The notes beneath the pieces are model-generated. The model made no database searches. It was not told the DNA's origin and was given only the letters and a program-made list of their open reading frames with translations. Of a stretch of DNA of 64,000 nucleotides, positions 35,059 through 45,035 are shown one piece after another. Numbering within the stretch: position 1 is the stretch's first letter; the number at the start of each line of letters is the position of its first letter. Made by a program: the position numbers and the translations under genes. This DNA comes from Cryobacterium sp. HLT2-28. GTDB taxonomy: Bacteria; Actinomycetota; Actinomycetes; Actinomycetales; Microbacteriaceae. The stretch lies in the NCBI RefSeq assembly GCF_004402495.1, contig NZ_SOFH01000027.1:62001-126000 (forward strand), in the 5' to 3' direction.

Positions 35059-36459
35059 ATGACAAACGCGCAGCTCACCCCCGGGCGGCCTTCCCGGCCA
35101 CCCGGGGGTGATCTGCGCCTGCCCACACCGCCCGGTGTCGCCCGGCGGTTCTGGGCGCGGCATCCGTGGCTGACCGATTCGCTCGTCGCCGCCGGGTATT
35201 TCGTGCCGATGACGATCACCGTGCTGATCGACCTGGCGGCGCCCGGCGGCCCGGCCCGGTTGTCCGCGGTCGTCGTGACCGCCGTCGTGACCGCCCTGCT
35301 CACCGCCGCGCTGCTCTTCCGCCGGCACGCCCCGCTGCTCGTGCTCGGGGTCACCTGCGCCGGGCTGCTCGCCTCCTTCCCGAGCCAGGGGCAGGGCGAC
35401 ACGGTGCCCGTTCTGATCGCGCTCTACGCGGTCGCGGTCTACCGCGGCGTGCGGAGCGCCTGGCTCGGGCTGATCGCCGGCGTCGGTGTCGCGGCGCTCG
35501 GCGCGTACCTGGCCGATGGCGCGACCTACGCGGCCTGGCCCAGCGTGGCCGGCCAGTACGCCATCCTCATGCTCGCGGCCACTCTCCTCGGCGTCACGAT
35601 CGGCGATCGCAAACGCTACGTCGCCGCCCTGGTCGACCTGGCCGCCCAGCTGGCCAGGGAGCGCGACCAGCAGGCCCAGCTCGCCCGGGTCACCGAACGG
35701 GGGCGGATCGCCAGGGAGATGCACGACATCGTCGCGCACAGCCTCTCGGTCATGGTGGCGCTCGCCGACGGCGCCGACGCGCTGCTGGACAAGGACCCGG
35801 AACGGTCCAGGACCGCGCTGCGCGAGGTCGCCGCCACCGGCCGGAGTTCGATGACCGAGATGCGCCGGCTGCTCGGGGTGCTGGCCGAAGACCCGCCCGG
35901 TCCGGCAGGCCGGGCCGACCGGGCCGACCCGCCCGGTCCGGCAGGCCGGGCCGACCCGGCAGACCGGGCCGACCGGGCCGACACGGCGGATCACGACGGC
36001 CGTGACGCTCCAGACCCGGCCGACCCGGCGTCAGTGGATGCGCCCCTGAACCCCCAGCCGGGAGCCGACCAGCTGGTCGACCTGGTCGACTCCTTCCGTC
36101 CTGCGGGGCTCCCGGCCCGGCTCGAACTCACCGGCCGGATCCCGGCGAACCCGGGCCTGCAGCTCACGATCTACCGGATCGTGCAGGAGTCCCTGACGAA
36201 CGCGCTGCGCTACGCGGCCGCGGCCACGCTCGTCTCGGTGCGCGTGGCGTCGACGCCCGGCCGGGTCGAGGTCGTCGTCGCCGACAACGGCCGGCGCCGG
36301 GTCGAGGGCCCGGCCCAGCCGCCCGGGCGCGGCCTCATCGGGCTGCGCGAACGCGCCGCGCTCTACGGCGGCACGGTGGAGGCCGGGGCGATCCCCGGCG
36401 GCGGCGGGTGGCAGGTGCGGGCCGTGATGGACGTGGACGAACCGGAGGCAGCCGAATGA
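35059..36459 (+). CDS. NarL-type sensor histidine kinase
   Basis: This 466-residue kinase has about five membrane helices (40-62, 68-87, 92-106, 117-150, 168-182) with almost no extracellular domain. A HisKA_3 dimerisation helix carries H222 in [22 protein letters not shown], and the ATPase domain includes [16 protein letters not shown] and [14 protein letters not shown]. Residues 278-323 are an Ala/Asp/Arg/Pro/Gly repeat ([12 protein letters not shown]) inserted between the two catalytic parts. With tiny loops it probably senses the membrane or the ABC exporter encoded just upstream. Confidence 0.92.
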   Translation: MTNAQLTPGRPSRPPGGDLRLPTPPGVARRFWARHPWLTDSLVAAGYFVPMTITVLIDLAAPGGPARLSAVVVTAVVTALLTAALLFRRHAPLLVLGVTCAGLLASFPSQGQGDTVPVLIALYAVAVYRGVRSAWLGLIAGVGVAALGAYLADGATYAAWPSVAGQYAILMLAATLLGVTIGDRKRYVAALVDLAAQLARERDQQAQLARVTERGRIAREMHDIVAHSLSVMVALADGADALLDKDPERSRTALREVAATGRSSMTEMRRLLGVLAEDPPGPAGRADRADPPGPAGRADPADRADRADTADHDGRDAPDPADPASVDAPLNPQPGADQLVDLVDSFRPAGLPARLELTGRIPANPGLQLTIYRIVQESLTNALRYAAAATLVSVRVASTPGRVEVVVADNGRRRVEGPAQPPGRGLIGLRERAALYGGTVEAGAIPGGGGWQVRAVMDVDEPEAAE

Positions 36460-37160
36460 CCCAGGCCCGAACGACCCCGACCGGAATGACGCCGACCGGA
36501 ATGACGCAGACCCGGATCATGCTGGTCGACGACCAGGCCCTGCTCCGCACCGGCTTCCGAATGGTGCTCGAGGCCGAGGACGACTTCACCGTCGTGGCCG
36601 AGGCAGGCAGCGGCGCGGAGGCGATCACGCTCGCCGCGAGCGTGCTGCCCGACGTCATCCTGATGGACGTGCGGATGCCCGGGATCGACGGCATCGAGGC
36701 CACCCGGCAGATCAGCGCGGCCCACCCCGACAGCAGGATCATCATCCTCACCACCTTCGACCTCGACGAGTACGCCTTCGGCGGGCTGCGCGCCGGGGCC
36801 CGGGGGTTCCTCCTCAAGGACGCGCAGCCGAGCGAGCTGACGGCGGCGATCCGCGCGGTCGCCTCCGGCGACGCGTCGGTCTCCTCCCGGGTGACCCGGC
36901 GCATGCTCGAGCTGTTCGGGTCGAAGCTGCCGGCCGTGGACGACGACGACGCCTCCCGACTCGGCGCGCTGACCGAGCGGGAACGGGAGGTGTTCCTCGC
37001 GATCGCGGAGGGCCTGTCGAACCCCGAGCTGGGCGAACGGTTCTTCCTCTCCGAATCCACCGTGAAGACCCATGTCGGGCGCATCCTGGCGAAACTGGGG
37101 TTGCGCGATCGGGTGCACGTCGTCATCCTCGCCTACCGGCTCGGTCTCGTCGGCCGCTGA
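36456..37160 (+). CDS. NarL/LuxR-family response regulator
   Basis: The 234-residue protein overlaps the kinase gene by ATGA. Its receiver domain has VDDQ at about 24-27, D71 in [10 protein letters not shown], and LLKDA. The LuxR-type HTH is at about 170-228 ([48 protein letters not shown]). The first 20 residues repeat TPTGMT, so the true start could be one of three in-frame ATGs. It is the output partner of the kinase and probably regulates the ABC exporter operon. Confidence 0.92.
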   Translation: MTQARTTPTGMTPTGMTQTRIMLVDDQALLRTGFRMVLEAEDDFTVVAEAGSGAEAITLAASVLPDVILMDVRMPGIDGIEATRQISAAHPDSRIIILTTFDLDEYAFGGLRAGARGFLLKDAQPSELTAAIRAVASGDASVSSRVTRRMLELFGSKLPAVDDDDASRLGALTEREREVFLAIAEGLSNPELGERFFLSESTVKTHVGRILAKLGLRDRVHVVILAYRLGLVGR

Positions 37161-37239
37161 CGCCGCGCCCGGTTGCGCACGGCGAGGCCGCGCCGGCAGC
37201 CCGCGCCGGCGGGCGCGGGCTGCCGAACCGGGCGCGGCG
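37161..37239. terminator. Nested perfect inverted repeats after the response regulator
   Basis: An outer 14-bp stem (CGCCGCGCCCGGTT at 37161-37174 with its exact complement at 37226-37239) encloses an inner 14-bp hairpin (CGGCAGCCCGCGCC at 37194-37207 with 37212-37225, loop GGCG). The inner hairpin abuts the outer right arm, and 19 nt are unpaired on the left. It begins at the first base after the stop codon. There is no T-run, so factor-dependent or structural termination is the likely role. Three GCGACGGGCGGATGC-like repeats follow. Confidence 0.6.
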
Positions 37240-37345
37240 ACGGATGCCGCGACGGGCGGATGCGGCGACGGGCGGATGCTGCGACGGAGTAGCCGGCGGC
37301 ATCCGCGGTTTCGCTCCGGCCCGGTGCGGCCAATAGGCTCAGGGA

Positions 37346-38302
37346 ATGCGCACCTTCTATCCAGAGATCGAACCCTACGAAACCGGAATGCTCGAGGTCG
37401 GTGACGGACAGTCCATCTACTGGGAGGCATCCGGCAACCCCGACGGCAAGCCGGCGGTCTACCTGCACGGGGGACCCGGCGGCGGCTCGAGCCCGAAGCA
37501 GCGGCGGGTGTTCGACCCTGAGAAGTACCGCATCGTGCTGTTCGACCAGCGCGGCTGCGGCCGGAGCACCCCGCACGCGAGCGAAGCGGATGCCGACCTC
37601 GCCACGAACACGACCTGGCACCTCGTCGCCGACATCGAGAAACTGCGTGAGCACCTCGGCATCGACCGGTGGCTGGTCTGCGGCGGGTCCTGGGGCAGCT
37701 CGCTCGCCCTCGCCTACGCCGAGACCCACCCCGACCGGGTCACCGAACTCGTGCTGCGCGGGATCTTCACCCTGCGGCCGGTCGAACTCGACTGGTTCTA
37801 CGAGGGCGGCGCCGCCGCGATCTACCCCGACCTCTGGGAAGAGTTCATCGCGCCGGTGCCGGTCGACGAGCGCGGCCGCCTGATCGAGGCCTACGGCCGG
37901 CTGCTGCACGACCCCGACCAGGCCGTGCGGGAACGGGCCGGAGTCGCCTGGTCGACCTGGGAGTCGTCGACGATCACCCTGCTCCAGCAGCCCGAGACGA
38001 TCGCCCGGTTCACCGAACCGTCCTTCGCCGTCGCTTTCGCCCGGATCGAGAACCACTACTTCACCAACCGGGGCTGGTTCGAGCCGAACCAGCTGATTCG
38101 CGACGCCGACCGGCTCAAAGACATCCCCGGCGTGATCGTGCAGGGCCGCTACGACATGTGCACCCCGGCCTTCACCGCCTGGGAGCTGCACCAGGCCTGG
38201 CCGGAGGCGGACTTCCGCCTGATCCCCGACGCCGGCCACACGTTCGACGAGCCCGGAAACCTGGACGCGATCATTGAGGCGACGGACCGCTTCGCGCTGT
38301 AA
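37346..38302 (+). CDS. pip: Proline iminopeptidase
   Basis: The 318-residue serine peptidase removes N-terminal proline from peptides in the cytoplasm. The prolyl-aminopeptidase pattern is complete: HGGPGGGS at 41-48, DQRGCGRSTPH, the nucleophile S115 in CGGSWGSSLALAYAE, WESS, GRYDMCTP with the catalytic Asp and DAGHTF with the His near 300. Length and motifs fit family S33. It is monocistronic. Confidence 0.95.
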   Translation: MRTFYPEIEPYETGMLEVGDGQSIYWEASGNPDGKPAVYLHGGPGGGSSPKQRRVFDPEKYRIVLFDQRGCGRSTPHASEADADLATNTTWHLVADIEKLREHLGIDRWLVCGGSWGSSLALAYAETHPDRVTELVLRGIFTLRPVELDWFYEGGAAAIYPDLWEEFIAPVPVDERGRLIEAYGRLLHDPDQAVRERAGVAWSTWESSTITLLQQPETIARFTEPSFAVAFARIENHYFTNRGWFEPNQLIRDADRLKDIPGVIVQGRYDMCTPAFTAWELHQAWPEADFRLIPDAGHTFDEPGNLDAIIEATDRFAL

Positions 38303-38312
38303 CTTTTTACTC

Positions 38313-39194
38313 ATGACGTTCAACGACAACGCGAACATCGGCGGCGGCCGGGTCAGCAAACGGGGCCGGAACACGGGGATCGCCGTGGGCGGCGGCGGGC
38401 TGGGCGTGATCGCCCTGTTCCTGCTGTCCCAGTTCCTCGGCGCCGACCTGACCGGCCTCGCCGGTGGTCAGCCGGCCGCCGAGCCGGGAAGCGTCTCCAA
38501 CCTCGCCGAGTGCACGACCGGCGCGCAGGCGAACGCCGACGTGGAATGCCGGATGAAGGGTGCCGCGGCCTCGCTCGACACCTACTGGGCGCAGGAGCTG
38601 CCCCGGCTCGGCGTCGCCTATCAGCAGCCGCAGCCGGTCGCGCTGTTCACCGGCAGCACCGGCACCGGCTGTGGCGCAGCATCCGCCGCGACCGGCCCGT
38701 TCTACTGTCCGCCGGATGCGACCATCTACCTCGACACCGCATTCTTCGACGACCTGCGCACCCGGTTCGGTTCCTCCGGCGGGCCGCTCGCCGAGATGTA
38801 CGTGGTCGCCCACGAGTGGGGCCACCACGTGCAGAACCTGACCGGCGTGCTGGCCCAGTCGCAGGACGGCCAGACCGGCGCTGCCTCCAATTCGGTGCGG
38901 GTCGAGTTGCAGGCGGACTGCTTCGCCGGCGCCTGGACCGGCGCGGCCACGACGAACACGGACGACAACGGGGTGACCTTCCTCAAGCCGATCACCCAGG
39001 CGCAGCTGAGGGATGCCCTGAGCGCGGCCTCTGCGGTCGGCGACGACCGGATCCAGGCCGCGACCCAGGGCCAGGTGAACCCCGAGGGCTGGACCCACGG
39101 CTCAAGCGAACAGCGCCAGCGCTGGTTCAGCACCGGCCTGGAACAGGGCGCCGGCGCCTGCGATACCTTTGCTGCCGGCGACGCCGAACTCTAG
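38313..39194 (+). CDS. Neutral zinc metallopeptidase (YpfJ family), membrane anchored
   Basis: The start is the ATG at 38313; 293 residues. A membrane helix at about 29-45 follows a basic N-terminus, so the catalytic domain is outside. The zinc site is H167-E168-W-G-H171, and ELQADCFAGAWTG supplies the third ligand, as in YpfJ/zinc-peptidase-like proteins. Four cysteines (67, 79, 120, 132) could form disulphides. Substrate unknown. It lies 10 bp after pip. Confidence 0.88.
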   Translation: MTFNDNANIGGGRVSKRGRNTGIAVGGGGLGVIALFLLSQFLGADLTGLAGGQPAAEPGSVSNLAECTTGAQANADVECRMKGAAASLDTYWAQELPRLGVAYQQPQPVALFTGSTGTGCGAASAATGPFYCPPDATIYLDTAFFDDLRTRFGSSGGPLAEMYVVAHEWGHHVQNLTGVLAQSQDGQTGAASNSVRVELQADCFAGAWTGAATTNTDDNGVTFLKPITQAQLRDALSAASAVGDDRIQAATQGQVNPEGWTHGSSEQRQRWFSTGLEQGAGACDTFAAGDAEL

Positions 39195-39196
39195 GC

Positions 39197-39221
39197 CCCC
39201 CATTTAGCCCCCGAATGGGGG
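39197..39221 (+). terminator. Hairpin after the zinc metallopeptidase
   Basis: CCCCCATT (39197-39204) and AATGGGGG (39214-39221) form an 8-bp stem with a 9-nt loop, two bases after the stop. No T-run follows. The rest of the gap, up to 39416, is the upstream region of the giant secreted protein; TATGGCATT and TTGTGA words there could belong to its promoter but are unproven. Confidence 0.4.
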
Positions 39222-39416
39222 TGTGTGGGTATCCCGGACCTATGGCATTGTCTGTGTTGTGAGCGGAACTCAACTTACCGTCGGCACTTACCCTCCGTCG
39301 GTCTCCGCGAACACCTGCTGGATCGGCATCCACTTCGCCTAGCTACCCCGACGGAGTCCAGCAACGGCGGTCGTTACCCGAACGGCCACAGCCACCCGGG
39401 ATGCCTGGGAGTACGT

Positions 39417-42400
39417 GTGTCGACCTTGAAAAGTGGATTCTTCCACGAAACGCTGGCGCCCCGAACGCCGGTGAAACGACTGACATCTTTCACCGCGAGT
39501 GCATTCCTGATGGCTGTGGTGCTCGTCGTCGCCGTCTTCACGGGTTCCGCCCCGGCGACGGCCGCAACCGGATGCGGCGTCGCCGCCAATCCGATCGTCT
39601 GCGAGAATGCGCTCCCGGGGACCAGCCCCACCGTCTGGGACATCAACGATTCGGGCGATGCCACGATCCAGGGATTCTCAACCGACATCAGCGTCAACGT
39701 CGGCACGACGGTCGGTTTCAAGGTGCTCACCGGTGCGCGGGCCTACACGGTCGACATCTATCGGACCGGCTGGTACCAGGGTCTCGGTGCGCGCAAGGTT
39801 GCCAGCGTCACCCCGTCGGCTGCTCTGCCCCAGACGCAACCGGCGTGCCTGAGTGACGCGTCGACGGGCCTGTACGATTGCGGCAACTGGGCGGTCTCAG
39901 CCTCCTGGCCGGTACCGGCCGACGCCGTCTCCGGAGTCTACTTCGCGCTGCTCACCCGCACCGACACCGGCGGTCAGAGTCACATCACCTTCGTCGTGCG
40001 CAACGAGGCCAGCCGTTCGGCGGTGCTCTTCCAGACCTCTGATTCGACCTGGCAGGCCTACAACAACTACGGCGGCTCCAGCCTGTACCAGGGTGGGCCG
40101 GTCGGTCGCGCCTACAAGGTCAGCTACAACCGCCCCTTCACCACCCGTGGTGTGAGCGGTGGCCGGGACTTCTACTTCAGCGGTGAATACCCTCTGGTGC
40201 GGTTTCTGGAGAAGAACGGCTACGACGTCTCGTACTTCAGCAACGTGGACACGGACCGACTCGGCTCTGCCCTGCTGAACCACAAGGTATTCCTCTCGGT
40301 CGGGCACGATGAGTACTGGTCCGGTGCTCAGCGGGCCAACATCGAGGCCGCGCGAGACGCGGGGGTGAACCTGCAGTTCCTCTCCGGCAACGAGGCCTAT
40401 TGGCGCACGCGCTTTGAGCCCTCGGTTGCGGGCGCCACGCCGTACCGCACCCTCGTCACCTACAAGGAGACCAAGGACAGCGCCAAGATCGACCCGTCGC
40501 CTCAATGGACGGGAACCTGGCGGGACCCTCGCTTCGCGTCGCAGGCGAACGGGGCCGGCCTGCCCGAAAACGCGGTGTCCGGCACGTTGTACCAGTCGAA
40601 CTTCTCCGACCTTCCGGTGACGGTGTCGGCGGCAGAGGGCAAGAATCGACTGTGGCGGAACACCAGTCTGACCAGTCTCGCCCCTGGGACAACCGCGGCG
40701 CTCGCCCCGCACACCATCGGCTACGAATCCAACGAAGACCTCGACAACGGATTCCGGCCCGCCGGCCAGATCCGGCTGTCGACCACCACCGGTGCCGTAC
40801 CCGAATATTTGCAGGACTTCGGTAACACCGTCGCCGCAGGAACGACCACGCACCACCTGACGATGTACCGCGCGGCCAGCGGTGCACTCGTGTTCTCGGC
40901 CGGGAGCATCCAGTGGTCCTGGGGCCTCGACCAGACCCACGACGGTGCAGGCGCGGCCGCGGATCTACGGATGCAACAGGCACAGGTCAACCTCCTCGCG
41001 GACATGGGCGCCCAGCCCACCACGCTCTCCAACGCACTCATCGCGGCAACCGCAACCACGGACACGACAGCACCCACGGTCACCGTGACCTCGCCGGCGT
41101 CGGGATCATCGGTGGCCAACGGGACATCCGTCACCCTCAACGGCACGGCCGCCGATGCCGGCGGCGTCGTCGCCGGCGTCGAGGTCTCCACCGACGCAGG
41201 TGCCAGTTGGCACCCGGCGACCGGCAGCACCACGTGGTCCTACAGCTACCTCCAGCGCGGGGTCGGTGCGCAGAGCATCCAGGTGCGCGCGATTGACGAC
41301 AGCCTGAACCGACCGGCCACTCCGACGCTCGTCGCGATCACGAGCACCGGACCGTACTCCGTCTTCGGAGCCCAGGTTCCCTCCCTGCCGGATTCCGGCG
41401 ACACGTCGGCCGTTGAGCTGGGGCTGCGCTTCACGCCGACCCAGAACGGCTACATCACCGGGGTGCGCTTCTACAAGAGCCTGGCGAACACCGGAACCCA
41501 CACGGGGTCCCTGTGGAGTTCGACCGGCGTGCGCCTGGCAACGGTGACGTTCGGGAACGAGAGTGCCTCCGGGTGGCAGAGCGCGACCTTCACGTCCGCG
41601 GTGCAGGTGACGACCGGAACCAGCTATACGGTGTCCTACTCGGCGCCGAAGGGCCGTTATGCGGCAGCGTCGTACTACTGGTCCTACCGCGGAGTCACCA
41701 GTGCGCCCCTCGGCGTCGCCGGCGGTTTCGGCGCCGCGCCCGCGGGCGTGTACAGCACGAACGGGTCATTCCCCGTCGACAGTTACCGGCAGGGCAATTA
41801 CTTCGTCGATGCCATCTTCGACGCCACCGACAATTCACCGCTGGTGGCCACCGGACAGTCGCCCTTGCCCGGCTCATCGAGTGTGCCGATGGGCACGACC
41901 ATCAGCGCCGTGTTGTCCAAGGAGTCCGACCCGGCTTCGATCAGCTTCAAGCTCGTCGATCAGCTGGGTGCAACCGTGGCCGGCAGCAGCGGCTACACCG
42001 CCGCCACCAGAACGGCCACGTTCACGCCGTCGACTGCCCTGAACGGATTCGTCACGTATTCCGTCACCCTGACCGCCAAGGACACCGCGGGGCTGTCATT
42101 GTCATCCGGCGGAACCTGGACATTCACGACCGTGCGACCACCTGCGGCCGACGGACTCTGCCCGTGCAGTATCTTCACCGACGCCACGGTGCCGACCATT
42201 CTGCAGGTTTCTGACAACGCGATGCTGACGTTGGGCGTTCGTTTCTCGAGCACCGCCGCTGGAACCATCTCAGGCGTTCGGTTCTACAAGAGCGCCGGCA
42301 ACACCGGCACCCACATCGGGACGCTTTGGACGTCCACGGGCACCCAGCTGGCTACGGCCACGTTCACCGGCGAGAGTACCTCCGGCTGGCAGACCGTGAA

Positions 42401-43907
42401 CTTCGGCACCCCGGTGACGATCACCCCGAACACCGAGTACATCGCGTCCTACCGTGCACCCCTCGGAACGTATTCGGCATCGCCGGGGGTCTTCAGCGGG
42501 TCGGGCATCACCAAGGGCCCGCTCGTCGCCGGCCCCAACGCCGGTTCGTACGTCTACGCGGATGCCTTCCCATCCTCGCGGTCATCGACCAGCTACCTCG
42601 TCGACGTCATCTTCAATCGTGCCCCCGACCCGATCACGGTCGTCAGCCTGACTCCCGCGAACGGTGCGACGGGCGTCGCCCCCGCGTCTGCCATCGCCGC
42701 CCGACTCTCCACGGCCGTCAAGACCGGGTTCTCTCTGACCGCGAACAGAGCGGGCACGCCCATCGCCGGGACGACCGCGCTATCCGGCGACGGCATGACG
42801 ATCACCCTCACGCCGGCGCAGCCCCTGCCCGACGGTGCCACCGTGAACGTGAGCCTGAGCAACGTGACCTCGACCCAGGGGATCGCGCTCGCCACTCAGA
42901 CCTGGTCGTTCACCGTTGCTGCGGCCGGTGGGCAAGCGACCACATACAGTCTGTTCGGCAGTGATGTCCCCACCTCTCTCTCGGCCTCCGGCGACACCTC
43001 CGCGGTGGAACTGGGTGTCTCCATCACTCCGTCGCAGGACGGCACAGTGTCCGCGATCCGGTTCTTCAAGGGGGCCGGCAACGACGGCACTCACACCGGG
43101 TCCATCTGGTCCTCGGCGGGCGTGCGACTGGCGTCGGTGACCTTCGCCAATGAAACAGCCAGCGGATGGCAGACCGCGCAGCTCAGCACCCCGCTCGCCC
43201 TGTCAGCCGGACAGAGCTACATCGTGTCCTATCTGGCTCCGCAGGGACGATACTCCTCCACTCCGGCGTACTTCAGCCAGGCCAAGACCAGCGGTCCGCT
43301 CACGGCGCCGGTGAGCGGCAATGGGCGCTACCTGTACGGCGCCGCCGGAGGGTTCCCCACCTATTCCTGGAACGCCACCAACTACTTCGTCGATCTGGTG
43401 TTCGCGGTGACCCCGCCGCCCCCGCCGCCGACACCCGTCCCCGGCGTGTCGATCTTCTCGTCGACGAGCACGCCGACGAACCTTTCCTGGGCAGACCCGG
43501 GGTCGGTTCAGCTGGGAGTGCGGTTCATGGCGTCGACCACCGGAACCATCACCGGCATCCGCTACTACCGAGGTCCGACCGACACGGGCGCCCACCAGGG
43601 TGCTCTGTGGTCCCCGACCGGTGCCGTTCTGGCAACGGGCACCTTCGCCCCGGCGACGGCGAGCGGATGGCAGGACCTCTACTTTGCGACTCCCGTCGCC
43701 ATCCAGGCCGGCGTCGAGTACCGCGCAAGCTACTACGCCAACTCGGGTTCCTACGCTATCGACCTGAATGGGCTTGCGGCGTCGGTCGCGAACGGGTCGC
43801 TCTCCACCGTCGCGTCTGGGGGCGCCTACAGCTACTCGACCGGCTTCCCGGATCGGGTCGCCAGCCACAACTACTGGGTCGACGTGCACTTCGTCCCCAC
43901 GCCGTAG
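39417..43907 (+). CDS. Giant secreted protein: N,N-dimethylformamidase-like domain plus four DUF4082 domains
   Basis: I use the GTG at 39417 (GGGAG 5 bp upstream; 1496 residues), because a signal peptide follows at once (residues about 23-50, LTSFTASAFLMAVVLVVAVFTG...ATAA). Residues about 90-540 match the large-subunit type of N,N-dimethylformamidase (VLFQTSDSTWQAYNNYGG, YPLVRFLEKNGYDVSYFSNVD, LSVGHDEYWS). An Ig-like domain lies near 550-640. DUF4082 repeats start near 645, 915, 1177 and 1344 (each with VELG(V/L)RF, G.RFYK, SGWQ and ASY), and Ig-like Big_5 domains sit between repeats 1-2 and 2-3. It is probably a surface glycan-binding or glycan-modifying protein. It opens the polysaccharide region. 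Confidence 0.85.
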   Translation: MSTLKSGFFHETLAPRTPVKRLTSFTASAFLMAVVLVVAVFTGSAPATAATGCGVAANPIVCENALPGTSPTVWDINDSGDATIQGFSTDISVNVGTTVGFKVLTGARAYTVDIYRTGWYQGLGARKVASVTPSAALPQTQPACLSDASTGLYDCGNWAVSASWPVPADAVSGVYFALLTRTDTGGQSHITFVVRNEASRSAVLFQTSDSTWQAYNNYGGSSLYQGGPVGRAYKVSYNRPFTTRGVSGGRDFYFSGEYPLVRFLEKNGYDVSYFSNVDTDRLGSALLNHKVFLSVGHDEYWSGAQRANIEAARDAGVNLQFLSGNEAYWRTRFEPSVAGATPYRTLVTYKETKDSAKIDPSPQWTGTWRDPRFASQANGAGLPENAVSGTLYQSNFSDLPVTVSAAEGKNRLWRNTSLTSLAPGTTAALAPHTIGYESNEDLDNGFRPAGQIRLSTTTGAVPEYLQDFGNTVAAGTTTHHLTMYRAASGALVFSAGSIQWSWGLDQTHDGAGAAADLRMQQAQVNLLADMGAQPTTLSNALIAATATTDTTAPTVTVTSPASGSSVANGTSVTLNGTAADAGGVVAGVEVSTDAGASWHPATGSTTWSYSYLQRGVGAQSIQVRAIDDSLNRPATPTLVAITSTGPYSVFGAQVPSLPDSGDTSAVELGLRFTPTQNGYITGVRFYKSLANTGTHTGSLWSSTGVRLATVTFGNESASGWQSATFTSAVQVTTGTSYTVSYSAPKGRYAAASYYWSYRGVTSAPLGVAGGFGAAPAGVYSTNGSFPVDSYRQGNYFVDAIFDATDNSPLVATGQSPLPGSSSVPMGTTISAVLSKESDPASISFKLVDQLGATVAGSSGYTAATRTATFTPSTALNGFVTYSVTLTAKDTAGLSLSSGGTWTFTTVRPPAADGLCPCSIFTDATVPTILQVSDNAMLTLGVRFSSTAAGTISGVRFYKSAGNTGTHIGTLWTSTGTQLATATFTGESTSGWQTVNFGTPVTITPNTEYIASYRAPLGTYSASPGVFSGSGITKGPLVAGPNAGSYVYADAFPSSRSSTSYLVDVIFNRAPDPITVVSLTPANGATGVAPASAIAARLSTAVKTGFSLTANRAGTPIAGTTALSGDGMTITLTPAQPLPDGATVNVSLSNVTSTQGIALATQTWSFTVAAAGGQATTYSLFGSDVPTSLSASGDTSAVELGVSITPSQDGTVSAIRFFKGAGNDGTHTGSIWSSAGVRLASVTFANETASGWQTAQLSTPLALSAGQSYIVSYLAPQGRYSSTPAYFSQAKTSGPLTAPVSGNGRYLYGAAGGFPTYSWNATNYFVDLVFAVTPPPPPPTPVPGVSIFSSTSTPTNLSWADPGSVQLGVRFMASTTGTITGIRYYRGPTDTGAHQGALWSPTGAVLATGTFAPATASGWQDLYFATPVAIQAGVEYRASYYANSGSYAIDLNGLAASVANGSLSTVASGGAYSYSTGFPDRVASHNYWVDVHFVPTP

Positions 43908-43973
43908 CGAACCAGTCAGGCACGAACGAGACTCCACAACCACCGGCAGCACACAATCCGATTGGGGGCAAGG

Positions 43974-45035
43974 ATGAATACCAAGCTGAGAATCGCCGTC
44001 ATCGGAGCGGGCTACTGGGGGCCAAACTTGGCCCGGAACTTCCGCAACAGCCCGGACTGGGACCTGGTGGCGGTCTGCGACCTCGACCACGATCGAGCCG
44101 AGAAACTGGCCGACACGGTCGGCGGGGTTCGCGCGGTGACTTCACTCAGCGAATTGCTCGCCTCCGATGACGTCGACGCGGTCGCCATCGCGACTCCGGC
44201 GCGCACCCACCACGGCATCACCCGCGCCGCCCTCAGCGCGGGCAAGCACGTGATGGTCGAGAAGCCACTCGCGGACACCGGTGCTCGTGGGCGTGACATG
44301 GTTCGCGCCGCCGCGGAGCGCGGCCTGGTCCTGATGACAGATCACACCTACTGCTACACGCCGGCCGTCCTGAAGATTCAAGAGTTGATCGCGCAGGGTG
44401 CCCTCGGCGACATTCTGTTCATCGACTCGGTGCGCATCAACCTCGGCCTCATCCAACCCGATGTCGACGTGTTCTGGGATCTCGCACCCCACGACCTCTC
44501 CATCATCGACTTCATCCTGCCCGGGGGGCTGCGACCGCTCAGCGTCTCGGCCAACGGTGCGGATCCTCTGGGGTCCGGAAAGTCCTGCATCGGCTACCTC
44601 GTTCTGCCGCTTCCCAACGGCGCAATGGCCCATGTGCACGTCAACTGGCTGAGTCCGACGAAGATCCGCCAGATGATCGTCGGGGGGACCAAACGGACCC
44701 TGGTCTGGGACGACCTCAACCCGCAGCAACGACTCAGCGTCTATGACCGCGGCGTCGACCTGGAACTGCAGGCACTGGACGGCGCCGAGCGTCAGGCCGC
44801 GACGATCTCCTATCGGCTTGGCGACACCTGGTCGCCCGCGTTGCCCGAGCGTGAGGCTCTCGGGGCAATGGCGACGGAGTTTGCGGAGAGCATCCGAGAG
44901 GGGCGTCCACCTCGCACCGACGGCGAGGCGGGGCTGCGTGTACTGTCCGTCCTGGAAGCGGCAAGTGGGAGTCTGGCGGCCAACGGGGCCGCGATAGCAC
45001 TGAATGAAGACCGCGTGCCGGTCGGGAAGTTCTGA
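43974..45035 (+). CDS. Gfo/Idh/MocA-family sugar oxidoreductase
   Basis: This 353-residue NAD(P)-dependent dehydrogenase starts at the ATG at 43974. The Rossmann motif is AVIGAGYWGPNLARNF (about 8-23), followed by VMVEKPLA with the catalytic Lys of the family (EKP) and DLAPHDLSIIDFIL near 170. WlbA/WbpB-type members oxidise C3 of UDP-N-acetylglucosaminuronate before amination, which fits the aminotransferases and acyltransferase that follow. It overlaps the next gene by one base, so the operon 43974-51785 begins here. Confidence 0.88.
   Translation: MNTKLRIAVIGAGYWGPNLARNFRNSPDWDLVAVCDLDHDRAEKLADTVGGVRAVTSLSELLASDDVDAVAIATPARTHHGITRAALSAGKHVMVEKPLADTGARGRDMVRAAAERGLVLMTDHTYCYTPAVLKIQELIAQGALGDILFIDSVRINLGLIQPDVDVFWDLAPHDLSIIDFILPGGLRPLSVSANGADPLGSGKSCIGYLVLPLPNGAMAHVHVNWLSPTKIRQMIVGGTKRTLVWDDLNPQQRLSVYDRGVDLELQALDGAERQAATISYRLGDTWSPALPEREALGAMATEFAESIREGRPPRTDGEAGLRVLSVLEAASGSLAANGAAIALNEDRVPVGKF

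Noticed and set aside
39225-39416. Upstream ATG start for the giant DUF4082 protein
   Set aside because: It would place 64 unrelated Arg/His-rich residues before the signal peptide. The GTG at 39417 has GGGAG at proper spacing.
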